Source: Actinophytocola algeriensis (GTDB taxonomy: Bacteria > Actinomycetota > Actinomycetes > Mycobacteriales > Pseudonocardiaceae). From it: a DNA stretch of 64,000 nt. Shown here in pieces: positions 48,021 through 56,319 of the stretch. How positions within the stretch are numbered: position 1 is the stretch's first letter; every line of letters begins with the position of its first letter. The stretch is taken from NCBI RefSeq assembly GCF_014203735.1, contig NZ_JACHJQ010000001.1, positions 545,269 to 609,268 on the forward strand. The letters run 5' to 3'. The position numbers were made by a program, and so were the translations under genes. Under the pieces are notes generated by a model. That model worked only from the letters and a program-made list of their open reading frames with translations, had not been told where the DNA came from and did not search any database.

Positions 48021-49274
48021 CTACGGCGATTCCAGGCCGCCGTCCGGGCGGCGGACCCGTGCTGCCCACCGTTCGTGCAGACCCGTCTCCGGTTCGTACT
48101 TCGCCGCCTGGGTCTCGTCCAGGTCCACGCCCCAGCCCGGTTCGTCCGACGGGTACAGGTAGCCGTTCACCGCGACCGGGGTGCCGGGGAAGACCTCCCG
48201 GGTCGCGTCGTTGTAGACGTGGCCTTCCTGGATGCCGAACGCGGACGTGGTCACGTCCAGCGCGATGTTCGCCGCCACGCCGACCGGGGACACGTCGCCC
48301 GGGCCGTGCCAGGCGGTGCGGACGCCGGTGAACTCGCACAGTGCCACCAGCTTCCGGCACGCGGACAGGCCGCCGACCGTCGACACGTGCACGCGCAGCA
48401 GGTCCACCGCGTGGGTCTGCACGAAACGGGCCGCGTCGGTCACCGACGACAGTTGCTCGCCCACCGCGATCGGGACCGGGGACTGTTCGCGGATCGACGG
48501 CAGCCGGTCGTAGTGCTCCGGGGCGACCACGTCCTCCAGGAAGAACAGCCGGTACGGCTCCAGTGCCCGAGCCAGCACCACCGCCTGCTTCGGGGTCAGC
48601 CGGGAGTGCACGTCGTGCAGCAGCTCCACCTCGTCGCCCAGCACCTCGCGCGCCCGCTCGAACAGCCGGGGAGTGGTCGCCAGGTAGCGGTGCACGTCCC
48701 ACCCGTCCGGGTACGGCGCGGTCGGGTACCCGCCGGCGGTGCCCGGCGCGCCGTACGTGCCGAGGCCAGGCCCGCCGGTCTGCAGCCGCACGTGCCGCAG
48801 ACCCGTCGCCAGCAGTCGTTGCGCGTCGTCGAGTGTCTCCGAGACGGTGGCGCCCGCGGCGTGGAGGTACGTGTCGGCGGCCGCGCGCACCCGGCCGCCG
48901 AGCAGTTCGTACACCGGCATCCCGGCCCGTTTGCCCGCGATGTCCCACAGCGCCTGGTCCACACCGGACAGTGCGTTGTTCAGCACGGGTCCGTTGCGCC
49001 AGTACGAGGACAGGTGGACCAGCCGGTTGATGTCCTCGATGTCCGCGGGGTGCCGCCCGATCAGCATGGGTGCGACGTGCCGGTCCACCGTCGCCGCCAC
49101 GGCGTGGAAGCGCTGGGTGAACGTGGCGCACCCGAGCCCGTACAGACCCGGCTCCGTCGTGTCGACCCGCACCACGACCAGCGGGATGCCTTCCGGTGCG
49201 GTCACGATCGCGCGCACCGACGTGATCGCCAGCTCGTCCCGCCCCGGCCACGGCGCCTGCGTCTGCTCCATCAC
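48021..49274 (-). CDS. Enolase-superfamily mannonate dehydratase-like protein
   Basis: 417 residues (ATG 49274 or 49271). The mandelate racemase/muconate lactonising fold is shown by ALWDIAGKRAGMPVYELLGG, LLHDVHSRLTP, RLFFLEDVVAPEHYDRL and PIAVGEQLSS (metal ligands), with WHGPGDVSPVGVAANIALD and FGIQEGHVYND near the end, as in ManD/RspA. It may dehydrate D-mannonate or D-gluconate; ManD subgroups differ in activity. The mannonate-type oxidoreductase at 22.5 kb could act in the same route, but the genes are far apart. Confidence 0.85.
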   Translation of the reverse strand: MMEQTQAPWPGRDELAITSVRAIVTAPEGIPLVVVRVDTTEPGLYGLGCATFTQRFHAVAATVDRHVAPMLIGRHPADIEDINRLVHLSSYWRNGPVLNNALSGVDQALWDIAGKRAGMPVYELLGGRVRAAADTYLHAAGATVSETLDDAQRLLATGLRHVRLQTGGPGLGTYGAPGTAGGYPTAPYPDGWDVHRYLATTPRLFERAREVLGDEVELLHDVHSRLTPKQAVVLARALEPYRLFFLEDVVAPEHYDRLPSIREQSPVPIAVGEQLSSVTDAARFVQTHAVDLLRVHVSTVGGLSACRKLVALCEFTGVRTAWHGPGDVSPVGVAANIALDVTTSAFGIQEGHVYNDATREVFPGTPVAVNGYLYPSDEPGWGVDLDETQAAKYEPETGLHERWAARVRRPDGGLESP

Positions 49275-49307
49275 GACCCGCAGCCTACGGAGATCCGGCG
49301 CATGGGA

Positions 49308-49349
49308 CCGGCGAGGGCGCCGCCATTGCCGGAGCGACGCCCTCGCCGG
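49308..49349 (-). terminator. Terminator hairpin after GH16 gene
   Basis: Perfect 12-bp arms ccggcgagggcg (49308-49319) and cgccctcgccgg (49338-49349), located directly after the GH16 stop on the minus strand. Confidence 0.8.
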
Positions 49350-49362
49350 GGTTCGGGGAAGG

Positions 49363-50631
49363 TCAGCCGACCGTCCACTTCTGGTTGGACCGGCCGGAGC
49401 AGGTCCAGATCTGCAGCCGCGTGCCGTTGGCCGAGGAGTTGCCCTCCGCGTCGAGGCACTTGTTCGCGGCGATGTTCACGATGTCGTTCGCACCCGAGAC
49501 GGTCCAGCGTTGCGCTCCGGTGCCGTTGCAGTCCCAGAGCTGGACCTTCGCACCGTCCGCTGTGGACCCACCCGACACGTCCAGGCACTTGCCCAGCGCG
49601 CGGATCGAGCCGTCCGAGTTCACCGTCCACCGCTGTGCCGCCGTGCCGTTGCAGTCGTACAGCTGCACCGGGGTGCCGTTCGCGGTGTTCGCGCCTGCCA
49701 CGTCGACGCACTTGCCGCCGATGCCGGTGATCTGCCCGCCGGTGCCGCCGCCGCCCGAGTCGTTGGTGACGCGCACGTAGTCGACGACGAGCGTGTTCGG
49801 GAACGGCGTGCTGCTGTTCGGGTCACCCGGCCAGTAGCCGCCGACCGCCAGGTTCAGGATCAGGAAGAACGGGTGGTCGAACACCCAGCGGTTGCCGTTC
49901 AGGTCCGCGGGCGTGCGGGTCTGGTAGACGTTCCCGTCCACCGACCACACGATGCGGTTCGGTGACCAGTCGACGGCGAAGGTGTGGAAACCGTCGGCGA
50001 ACGGGCTGCCGATCGAGTACCCGGCGCCGATGCCGCCCGAACCCGAGTAACCGGGGCCGTGGAGCGTGCCGTGCACGGTGTTCGGCTCGAACCCGACGTT
50101 CTCCATGATGTCGATCTCGCCCGCGTCGGGCCAGCCGCCGCCGGTGCCGAGCATCCAGAACGCGGGCCACATGCCCTGCCCGCGCGACATCTTCAGCCGC
50201 GTCTCGAAGTGGCCGTAGGTCTGGGTGAACTTGCCGGAGGTGTTGAGCCGGGCGGAGGTGTACTCGCACCGCCCGTACCAGCACTGGTAGTTGCCGGGGT
50301 TCTCCCGCCGCGCGGTGATGACCAGGTTGCCCTGGCCGTCGTGCACGGCGTTGCTGGTGCTGTTGGTGTAGTACTGCCGCTCGTGGTTGTTGACGTTGTC
50401 GCCGGTCTCCATGTTCCACTTGGAACCGTCCACCGGCGTGCCTGCCGGCGCGTTGAACTCGTCGGCGAACGTCGTCGCGGCTATCCCGACGTCGCCTTGT
50501 GGTGCAGCCGCGGATGCTGCTTGGTTGGCCGCTGCCGGGCTCGCCACGGCTGCCATCGTGGAGAGCGCGGCCGCGACAACGGTCACGAGGACCGTGCCGA
50601 AACGGGGTCGTCGAGAGGGTCGCGTGGACAT
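49363..50631 (-). CDS. Secreted GH16 beta-glucanase with ricin-type lectin domain
   Basis: 422 residues from ATG 50631; the longer frame would place polar residues before the signal peptide. Residues 1-35 are a Sec signal (RRPRFGTVLVTVVAAALSTMAAVASPAAA). The GH16 jelly-roll carries GEIDIMENVG (the E-x-D-x-x-E catalytic motif) and WPAFWMLGTGGG. After a Gly linker, residues about 295-422 form three ricin B/CBM13 repeats, each ending in QRW or QKW. It probably degrades beta-1,3-glucan outside the cell. Relatives include laminarinases of actinomycetes. Confidence 0.92.
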   Translation of the reverse strand: MSTRPSRRPRFGTVLVTVVAAALSTMAAVASPAAANQAASAAAPQGDVGIAATTFADEFNAPAGTPVDGSKWNMETGDNVNNHERQYYTNSTSNAVHDGQGNLVITARRENPGNYQCWYGRCEYTSARLNTSGKFTQTYGHFETRLKMSRGQGMWPAFWMLGTGGGWPDAGEIDIMENVGFEPNTVHGTLHGPGYSGSGGIGAGYSIGSPFADGFHTFAVDWSPNRIVWSVDGNVYQTRTPADLNGNRWVFDHPFFLILNLAVGGYWPGDPNSSTPFPNTLVVDYVRVTNDSGGGGTGGQITGIGGKCVDVAGANTANGTPVQLYDCNGTAAQRWTVNSDGSIRALGKCLDVSGGSTADGAKVQLWDCNGTGAQRWTVSGANDIVNIAANKCLDAEGNSSANGTRLQIWTCSGRSNQKWTVG

Positions 50632-50656
50632 CTTTGTCACCGCCGACGGTCGTTTG

Positions 50657-50677
50657 TTTGTTGTCCCTAGCAACAAA
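50657..50677. promoter_or_regulatory. Inverted repeat upstream of GH16 gene
   Basis: tttgttg-tccctag-caacaaa, 7-bp perfect arms with a 7-bp spacer, 26 bp upstream of the GH16 start. It is well placed for an operator that controls glucanase expression; the cognate regulator is not identified. Confidence 0.5.
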
Positions 50678-50779
50678 GCGTGCCATGGTCCAGACCAGTC
50701 CGACAAGAGGTCGGAGGAATTTTCTGTAACCGGTTCCGGGCTGCTCAGCGGCATGGCTGGTCAGACCGGTCGAGCGATC

Positions 50780-50935
50780 GCGTGCCGTGAAAGGCGCTTT
50801 CACGGCGTTGGTCACAACACCGGCGACGTCCTGAACGCGCCTTTCACGGCAAACCAGCCCACCCCGGTACGACGATCACCGTCGGCTTGGCCGGACCCGC
50901 CGCAGGACCCGGCACGTCGGTGGACACAGCACTAG
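50780..50935. mobile_element. Partial copy of the gtggacacagc MITE
   Basis: From about 50780 to CTAG at 50932-50935 the sequence is homologous, in inverted orientation, to the left part of the full element at 16894-17252: same gccgtgaaag/ctttcacggc hairpin (50784-50806), then caccccggtacgacgatcac, gacccgccgcaggacccggc and ggtggacacagcactag. The hairpin half is present a second time (50833-50850). The other terminus was not found. The rest of the 300-bp gap (50632-50779) holds the GH16 promoter and no gene. Confidence 0.7.
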
Positions 50936-51372
50936 CTGATGCCGCCCATGCGGATGGTCTGCAGGTTGGTCTCGTCGGCCGTGGTGCCGCAGGAGGCGCA
51001 GACCATCTCCGGGTGGAACTCGGCGCCGCACTCGTGTGCCCACGCGGTCGGCGGCTCACCATCGGTGGCGTAGTTGTCGCCCCACTCCATCAGTGCCATC
51101 AGCACCGGGCGCAGGGCACGGCCCGACTCGGTGAGGACGTACTCGTACCGCGGCGGACGGTCGGTGTACTGCTCGCGTCGTAGTACCCCTGCTGCCACCA
51201 GTGTCCTGAGGCGCGCGGCGAGGATGTCGCGGCTCGCGCCGGTGTTCTGGGCGAACTGGTCGAAGCGGCGGAAGCCCAGCAGTGCCTCGCGGAGCACCAG
51301 CAGGCTCCAGCGTTCCCCGATGATCGCCAGCGCGTTGGCGATCGAGCAGTCGCGACCTGTCACGGTCGTCAC
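50932..51372 (-). CDS. HxlR family regulator
   Basis: 146 residues from GTG 51372 (ggag 4 nt upstream; GTG 51363 also possible). HxlR features: CSIANALAIIGERWSLLVLREALLGFRRFDQF, ASRDILAARLRTLVAAGVLRREQY and YVLTESGRALRPVLMALMEWGD. A CASCG motif near the C-terminus might bind metal. Divergent from a thiolase gene with a palindrome between them, so probably its repressor. Its stop TAG is part of the CTAG at a MITE end. Confidence 0.92.
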   Translation of the reverse strand: MTTVTGRDCSIANALAIIGERWSLLVLREALLGFRRFDQFAQNTGASRDILAARLRTLVAAGVLRREQYTDRPPRYEYVLTESGRALRPVLMALMEWGDNYATDGEPPTAWAHECGAEFHPEMVCASCGTTADETNLQTIRMGGIS

Positions 51373-51390
51373 GATACTCCGTCTGGAAAT

Positions 51391-51415
51391 CCAACTCACT
51401 TGGTGAGAGAGTTGG
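51391..51415. promoter_or_regulatory. Candidate HxlR operator
   Basis: ccaactc-acttggtgaga-gagttgg: 7-bp perfect arms with 11-bp spacer, plus inner tcac/gtga symmetry, midway between the divergent HxlR and thiolase genes. Confidence 0.65.
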
Positions 51416-51439
51416 GTAATCCAACCGAGGAGGTCAGTG

Positions 51440-52609
51440 ATGCGAGACGCGGTCATCGTCGATGCGGTCCGGACGCCCATCGGCAAGGGGAAGCCAGGCG
51501 GCGCGCTCCACGGCACACACCCGGTCGAGCTGCTCGCGCACACACTCCGTGCGCTGGTCGACCGCACCGGCGTCGACCCCGCCGCCATCGATGACGTCAT
51601 CGGCGGTGCCGTCGACCAGGTCGGCGAGCAGGCCATGAACACCACGCGCTGGGCGGCGCTGTCGGCCGGTGTGCCCGAGTCGGTACCCGCGACCACGGTG
51701 GACCGGCAGTGCGGGAGCAGCCAGCAGGCCGCGCACTTCGCCGCGCAGGGTGTCATCGCGGGTGCGTACGACCTGGTCATCGCCTGCGGGGTCGAGTCGA
51801 TGAGCCGCGTGCCGATGTGGTCGAACGTCCCGGCCGGGGCCGACCCGTTCGGTCCGGGGATCGCCGCGCGCTACCCCGATGGCCTGGTGCCACAGGGCAT
51901 CAGCGCGGAACTGATCGCCGCGAAGTGGGGCATCAGCCGTGGTGCCATGGACGAGTTCGCGGCCGCGTCCCACCGGAAGGCCGCCGCGGCACACGCCGAC
52001 GGCCGGTTCGCCGGAGTCCTCGTCCCGGTGAACGACGTGACCGTGGACGAGTCGGTCCGGCCGGACACCACGACGGAGGTCCTGGCGGGGCTGCGTCCCG
52101 CGTTCGAGGATCCGGGGATGGCGGCGAGGTTCCCGCAGATCGACTGGTCGGTGACCGCGGGCAACTCGAGCCCGATCAACGACGGCGCGTCGGCGGTGAT
52201 GATCACGTCGAGCGAGACGGCGGCCAGGCTGGGCCTGCGGCCGAAGGCGCGTCTGCACAGCTTCGCGGTGACGGGCGCGGACCCGCTGCTCATGCTGACG
52301 GCGATCATCCCGGCGACGGAACGGGTGCTGCGGCGGGCGGGTCTGACGCTGGCGGATATCGACCTGTTCGAGGTGAACGAGGCGTTCGCGAGTGTGGTGC
52401 TCGCGTGGCAGCAGGAAACGGGCGCGGACCTGACGAAGGTCAACGTCAACGGCGGCGCGATCGCTCTTGGCCATCCGCTGGGGGCGAGCGGCACCCGTCT
52501 GATGGGCACCCTGGTGGAAGCCCTCGCGGACCGCGGCGCCAGGTTCGGCCTGCAGACGATGTGTGAAGCGGGCGGCCAGGCGAACGCGACCATTCTGGAA
52601 CGCCTCTGA
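51440..52609 (+). CDS. Acetyl-CoA C-acyltransferase (thiolase)
   Basis: 389 residues from ATG 51440 (aggaggtc upstream). Active-site Cys in TVDRQCGSSQQAAHFAAQG, GDP-region motif NVNGGAIALGHPLGASGTR with the catalytic His, and MCEAGGQANA holding the second Cys. It catalyses thiolytic cleavage or condensation of acyl-CoA, probably in fatty-acid breakdown (FadA-type). Predicted to be repressed by the divergent HxlR. Confidence 0.93.
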   Translation: MRDAVIVDAVRTPIGKGKPGGALHGTHPVELLAHTLRALVDRTGVDPAAIDDVIGGAVDQVGEQAMNTTRWAALSAGVPESVPATTVDRQCGSSQQAAHFAAQGVIAGAYDLVIACGVESMSRVPMWSNVPAGADPFGPGIAARYPDGLVPQGISAELIAAKWGISRGAMDEFAAASHRKAAAAHADGRFAGVLVPVNDVTVDESVRPDTTTEVLAGLRPAFEDPGMAARFPQIDWSVTAGNSSPINDGASAVMITSSETAARLGLRPKARLHSFAVTGADPLLMLTAIIPATERVLRRAGLTLADIDLFEVNEAFASVVLAWQQETGADLTKVNVNGGAIALGHPLGASGTRLMGTLVEALADRGARFGLQTMCEAGGQANATILERL

Positions 52610-52633
52610 CGGGTCTCCTGGTGTGGAACCCCG

Positions 52634-52797
52634 GTGGCCTCCGGCCCCCGGATTCCACGCTACCGGCGGCCACCGACGGCGAACGTCCGTGGCGTGGTGG
52701 GCTGTGGACAACCCGCCTGCCTGTGGACAACTGCCGTCGCGTGGCGGGGGATTGTCGGTGGCGTGCCGTAGCGTGGTTCGAGGGGGCCGGAGGCCAC
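52634..52797. repeat. Palindromic ggcctccggcccc element, copy 1
   Basis: Perfect 16-bp outer arms (52634-52649 and 52782-52797), followed inward by further inverted similarity (ccacgctaccggcggccaccgac with gtcggtggcgtgccgtagcgtgg). The loop region contains two tgtggacaac units. It fills the intergenic space between the convergent thiolase and PhoD-like genes, where no gene is present. A second copy is at 55891-56048. Confidence 0.8.
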
Positions 52798-52847
52798 TCT
52801 CGTAGGGCACAGGCGTAGGTCACGGGCGTGCTGTGGTCGTGTTGTGG

Positions 52848-55226
52848 CTAACCGGTCGTTCTCGGTTCCAGGGCTGCCAATGGTGTCCACGGGTCGGCTG
52901 TCGTGGTGGGCAGTGCCGCGATTCGGCGGGTCAGTGTCCAGTCGCCGCCCGTTGGGATGGTCACCTCGTGCTGGCTCTGGATCCAGTTGCCGTTGCCGTA
53001 CGCGGTGAAACCCGTGTGCTCGTAGACCAGCCCGTACGTCTGCGCGTCGCTGCCGGTCGTGCCGATCCACCTGCCCGTCGGCAGGTAGGCGGCCGGGCTG
53101 CCGTACGGCGTCGCGATCGTGCCGTGGCCTGCCACGCCACTGCGTTGCCCTGGGCCGTCGTAGTCGATCGCGTCACCCAGCCACCAGGTCCCGGTCGCGC
53201 CGTTGTTGGTGAACACGCTTGTCGCGGTGATCCAGGGTTCGCCCGCGGCCACCGTGTACGTCGTCACCACGTCCAGGCCGTTGCCTGCCGCGCGCACCGC
53301 CACCGACGTCCCGTCGACGTCCACCGCGGACGCCACGACCAGACCTCGTTGCCACGCCTCGGTTCCCGTCGGCCGCGTCGGTGACACGTACGGCAGGTGC
53401 AGCCAGTCCAGCTGGTCCAGCCTGCCGACGGCCGCCAGGTCCACCGGTTTGCCGCGCGTCGCACCCGGCAGCTGGGGGTCCTCGAAACCGTTCGCCACCG
53501 CCATCGCGATCAGCTCGTTGCCCAGCACCACGTCCGCCGCGCCCGCCTCCGCGTACGGGCCCGGTACCCGGCGGCCCGTCCCCGCGTACGGTGCCGCGAC
53601 CCTGCTCAGCACCACGTCCTGCTGCTCGCCGGCCGTGACCTGTCGGCGCACCGACTCGTAGCCGGTCGCGTGCACGTCCAGCGTGTACGTGCCCGGTGGC
53701 ACGAACGCCAGGTAGGCGCCGGTCGGGTCCGTCCACACGCGAGTGTCGCCGACCACCACCTCCGCGCTGGCCAGCGGACCGTCCGTTGTGGACACGCGGC
53801 CGGAGATGCCGTCACCGCCCGCGACCTGCCGGGCGCCCGCGACGCCGTCGCGCACCTCGAACACGGCGAGCGTGCGCACGTCCTGGCCGACCACCACGCG
53901 CAGCGTCGACTGCCACCGATCCCTTGTCAGGTCGCACACGACGTACCCGCGGTAGGAACCGTTGTACAGCTTGACGTGCGGGTTGGCAGGCAGGCCCTGG
54001 CGCACGGCCGCGTCCCAGCCGATGCCGGACGAGATCGACGTGCCCGCGAACTCCGACGCGATCACCGGCGAGCCGGGGTCGTCGAAGTTCGCGAGGATGT
54101 CGTTGACCCAGTGCGAATGCCAGTCGCCTGCCAGGACCACCGGGTTGCGCGGGCGGTAGCGGACGATCGCGTCCAGGATCCGCTGGCGTGCCGCGGGATA
54201 GCCGTCCCACTGGTCGAGGTTGTAGGACCGGCCGGGGCCGAGGTCGTAGTCGAAACGGGCGAGGATCGTCTGCTGGGCCAGGACGTTCCACCGCGTCCTG
54301 GACCGGCGGAGCCCTTCCAGCAGCCAGGTTTCCTGCTCCGGTCCGGTCATCGTGCGGGCCGGGTCGAACACGTCGTCGCACGGCGGACTGGTCATGCCGT
54401 CGCCGCAGGCCTGCGCGTCGCGATACTGACGCGTGTCAAGTACGGAGAACTCGGCGAGTCTGCCCCACCGGAAGCGGCGGAAGATCGGCCAGTCACCGCC
54501 GACGGGTGCTGTGCGCATGGGCAGGTGTTCGTAGTACGCCTGGAAGGCGTTGGCCCGGCGCTCGGCGAACGGGCGGCCGTCGGGACTGGGTTTGTGGTCG
54601 GCGGCCCAGTTGTTGAGGACCTCGTGGTCGTCCCAGGTGGTGAAGAACGGGAAGCGGGCGTGGGCGTCGCGGAGGTCGGCGGAGGACTTGTAGAGCGCGT
54701 GGAGGCGGCGGAACTCGGCGAGCGAACCGTCGGCGGTCTCGTAGATGTAGTCGCCGAGGTGGACAACGAAGTCGAGGTCCTGCCGCGCCATGTCGCGGTA
54801 CGCGGGGTAGGGCCCGCCCGCCCAGGCCTGGCAGGACGCGAACGCGAACCGCAGGTGCCGTGTGTCGGCGCCGGGCGCGGGCAGCGTGCGGGTGCGGCCG
54901 ACGCGGCTGGTGACGCCGCCGGTGCTGAAACGGTAGTAGTACCAACGATCCGGTGCGAGCCGGTCGACGGTGACGTGCACCGCGCTGCGGTTCGACGCGA
55001 CCTCGCCGCGCCGCACGACGCGGTGGAAGGATTCGTCGTGCGCGACTTCCCAGCGCACGGTCGCCGGGCCGGGCACGTGCGTCCAGAGGACGACGCTGTC
55101 GTGCGCCGGATCGCCGGAGGCGACGCCGAGGGGGAAGGGATCGGGATCGGCGGAGGCCACACCACTCATTGTGGCGGCTGTCACGCCGGAAAGTACGAGA
55201 AAGTGCCGTCGGTCCAGCAAATTCAT
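52848..55226 (-). CDS. PhoD-like alkaline phosphatase with extra C-terminal domains
   Basis: 792 residues. A twin-arginine signal (LLDRRHFLVLSG, then TAATMSGVASA) is followed by an N-terminal beta domain (FPLGVASGDPAHDSVVLWT), the PhoD catalytic domain (FASCQAW, FVVHLGDYIYE, FFTTWDDHEVLNNW, VVLAGDWHSHWVN), then a carboxypeptidase-regulatory-like domain at about 465-535 (ISGRVSTTDGPLASAEVVVGD, GTYTLDVHATGYESVRRQV) and about 250 further residues of beta-rich sequence. Usual PhoD enzymes have 520-560 residues, so the last 250 or more are an addition. Secreted phosphodiesterase/phosphomonoesterase. Confidence 0.9.
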   Translation of the reverse strand: MNLLDRRHFLVLSGVTAATMSGVASADPDPFPLGVASGDPAHDSVVLWTHVPGPATVRWEVAHDESFHRVVRRGEVASNRSAVHVTVDRLAPDRWYYYRFSTGGVTSRVGRTRTLPAPGADTRHLRFAFASCQAWAGGPYPAYRDMARQDLDFVVHLGDYIYETADGSLAEFRRLHALYKSSADLRDAHARFPFFTTWDDHEVLNNWAADHKPSPDGRPFAERRANAFQAYYEHLPMRTAPVGGDWPIFRRFRWGRLAEFSVLDTRQYRDAQACGDGMTSPPCDDVFDPARTMTGPEQETWLLEGLRRSRTRWNVLAQQTILARFDYDLGPGRSYNLDQWDGYPAARQRILDAIVRYRPRNPVVLAGDWHSHWVNDILANFDDPGSPVIASEFAGTSISSGIGWDAAVRQGLPANPHVKLYNGSYRGYVVCDLTRDRWQSTLRVVVGQDVRTLAVFEVRDGVAGARQVAGGDGISGRVSTTDGPLASAEVVVGDTRVWTDPTGAYLAFVPPGTYTLDVHATGYESVRRQVTAGEQQDVVLSRVAAPYAGTGRRVPGPYAEAGAADVVLGNELIAMAVANGFEDPQLPGATRGKPVDLAAVGRLDQLDWLHLPYVSPTRPTGTEAWQRGLVVASAVDVDGTSVAVRAAGNGLDVVTTYTVAAGEPWITATSVFTNNGATGTWWLGDAIDYDGPGQRSGVAGHGTIATPYGSPAAYLPTGRWIGTTGSDAQTYGLVYEHTGFTAYGNGNWIQSQHEVTIPTGGDWTLTRRIAALPTTTADPWTPLAALEPRTTG

Positions 55227-55305
55227 GCGCGCCGCCTCGCTCGGGATATCCCGAGCGAAGCAGCGCGTCGTGACCGGTCAGCGCACGGAGCGTGAACTCC
55301 GGCTG

Positions 55306-55788
55306 TCAGGTTTGTGGAATGCTCATCAGCAGGGTGCGGCCGAGCTCCGCGTTGCGGGGCTTGGAAAGCACGTCGTAGCGGCGGGCCACCAGTTGGCTCT
55401 GCGAGACGAAGTCACGCTGTCCCTTGGTGGCGCCGTACCGGACCGCGGCCGAGGCCAGCCCGAACGCGATGCCGGACACCATGCCGATGAGGATCGGCGC
55501 GAGCCCGCCGGTCGTCGTGAAGAGGCTCAGCAACAGGCCGACGAACAGACCGAGCCACGCGCCGGACGCCGCGCCGGCAGACAGGACCCGTCCCCACGTC
55601 AGCCGTGCCGAAACACGCTCCACGAGCATCGGCTCGACGCCGACGATCGTGACGTCCTGGACGGGGAACTCGTTGTCTGCCAGGAAATCGACGGCCCGCT
55701 GGGCTTTCTTGTAGGTGTCGTACGAGCCGATCGGCCAACCTTCCGGCATGGTCGGCAGACTGTTGGTCGGTGCGAACGCTGCCGTCAT
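55306..55788 (-). CDS. General-stress-protein-like membrane protein
   Basis: 160 residues from ATG 55788, which has ggaggtga just upstream. The N-terminal 60 residues (WPIGSYDTYKKAQRAVDFLADNEFPVQDVTIVGVEP) match the general stress protein 17M/YflT-like domain, and two membrane helices follow (AGAASGAWLGLFVGLLLSLF, LAPILIGMVSGIAFGLASA). Common and uncharacterised in actinobacteria. Confidence 0.85.
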   Translation of the reverse strand: MTAAFAPTNSLPTMPEGWPIGSYDTYKKAQRAVDFLADNEFPVQDVTIVGVEPMLVERVSARLTWGRVLSAGAASGAWLGLFVGLLLSLFTTTGGLAPILIGMVSGIAFGLASAAVRYGATKGQRDFVSQSQLVARRYDVLSKPRNAELGRTLLMSIPQT

Positions 55789-55890
55789 GGGGGTCACCTC
55801 CAGTGGGTGTGTCTCTCACTGGGGTCAACGTGGTGGCTGGGTGTTCTGTGCCCGGTTGGTCCGAGTTCACAGGGGGTTCTCAGACTGTTC

Positions 55891-56048
55891 GGCCTCCGGC
55901 CCCCGGTCACCACGCTACCGGCGGCCACCGACAGTCCGCGCTGCTCGGCGGTTCGACTGTGGACAACCGGGCGGGCTGTGGACAACCGGGGATCGCGGAC
56001 CGTGCGTTGTCGGTGGTCGTCGTTACGCTGGATTCCGGGGCCGGAGGC
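55891..56048. repeat. Palindromic ggcctccggcccc element, copy 2
   Basis: Outer arms ggcctccggccccc (from 55891) and ccggggccggaggc (to 56048), with inner caccacgctaccggcggccaccgac facing gtcggtggtcgtcgttacgctgg and two tgtggacaaccggg units in the loop. It shares all elements with copy 1. It occupies most of the 314-bp gap between the stress-protein and ferredoxin genes; the rest holds promoter sequence only. Confidence 0.8.
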
Positions 56049-56102
56049 TGCCGCCCTGTGAGCGACCCGGGGCTGCCGGGCACCCCTCCGATCGTTCGTC
56101 CC

Positions 56103-56315
56103 TCAGGGGCGGGGACCGATTTCCTTTCCGTTCTCCAGCACGGTGATGGCCAGGGCCGGGCACTGGTCCGCCGCGTCCAACGCCACCTCGTCCGGTTCGA
56201 TGGCCGGGTGCACGGCCCGCGCGAAGTCGTCCAGTTCGAAGAGGTCCGGGGCCAGCGCCGCGCACATGCCCGACCCCAGGCACACGGCACGGTCCACGTT
56301 CACCTGCCACTCCAT
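56103..56315 (-). CDS. 3Fe-4S ferredoxin, P450 partner
   Basis: 70 residues. Cys12-x5-Cys18 and Cys52-Pro (CLGSGMCAALAP, DQCPALAI) give the three-cysteine pattern of actinobacterial 3Fe-4S ferredoxins. It starts 4 bp after the P450 stop, the usual P450-ferredoxin arrangement, and should deliver electrons to it. Confidence 0.93.
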   Translation of the reverse strand: MEWQVNVDRAVCLGSGMCAALAPDLFELDDFARAVHPAIEPDEVALDAADQCPALAITVLENGKEIGPRP

Positions 56316-56319
56316 CGCG

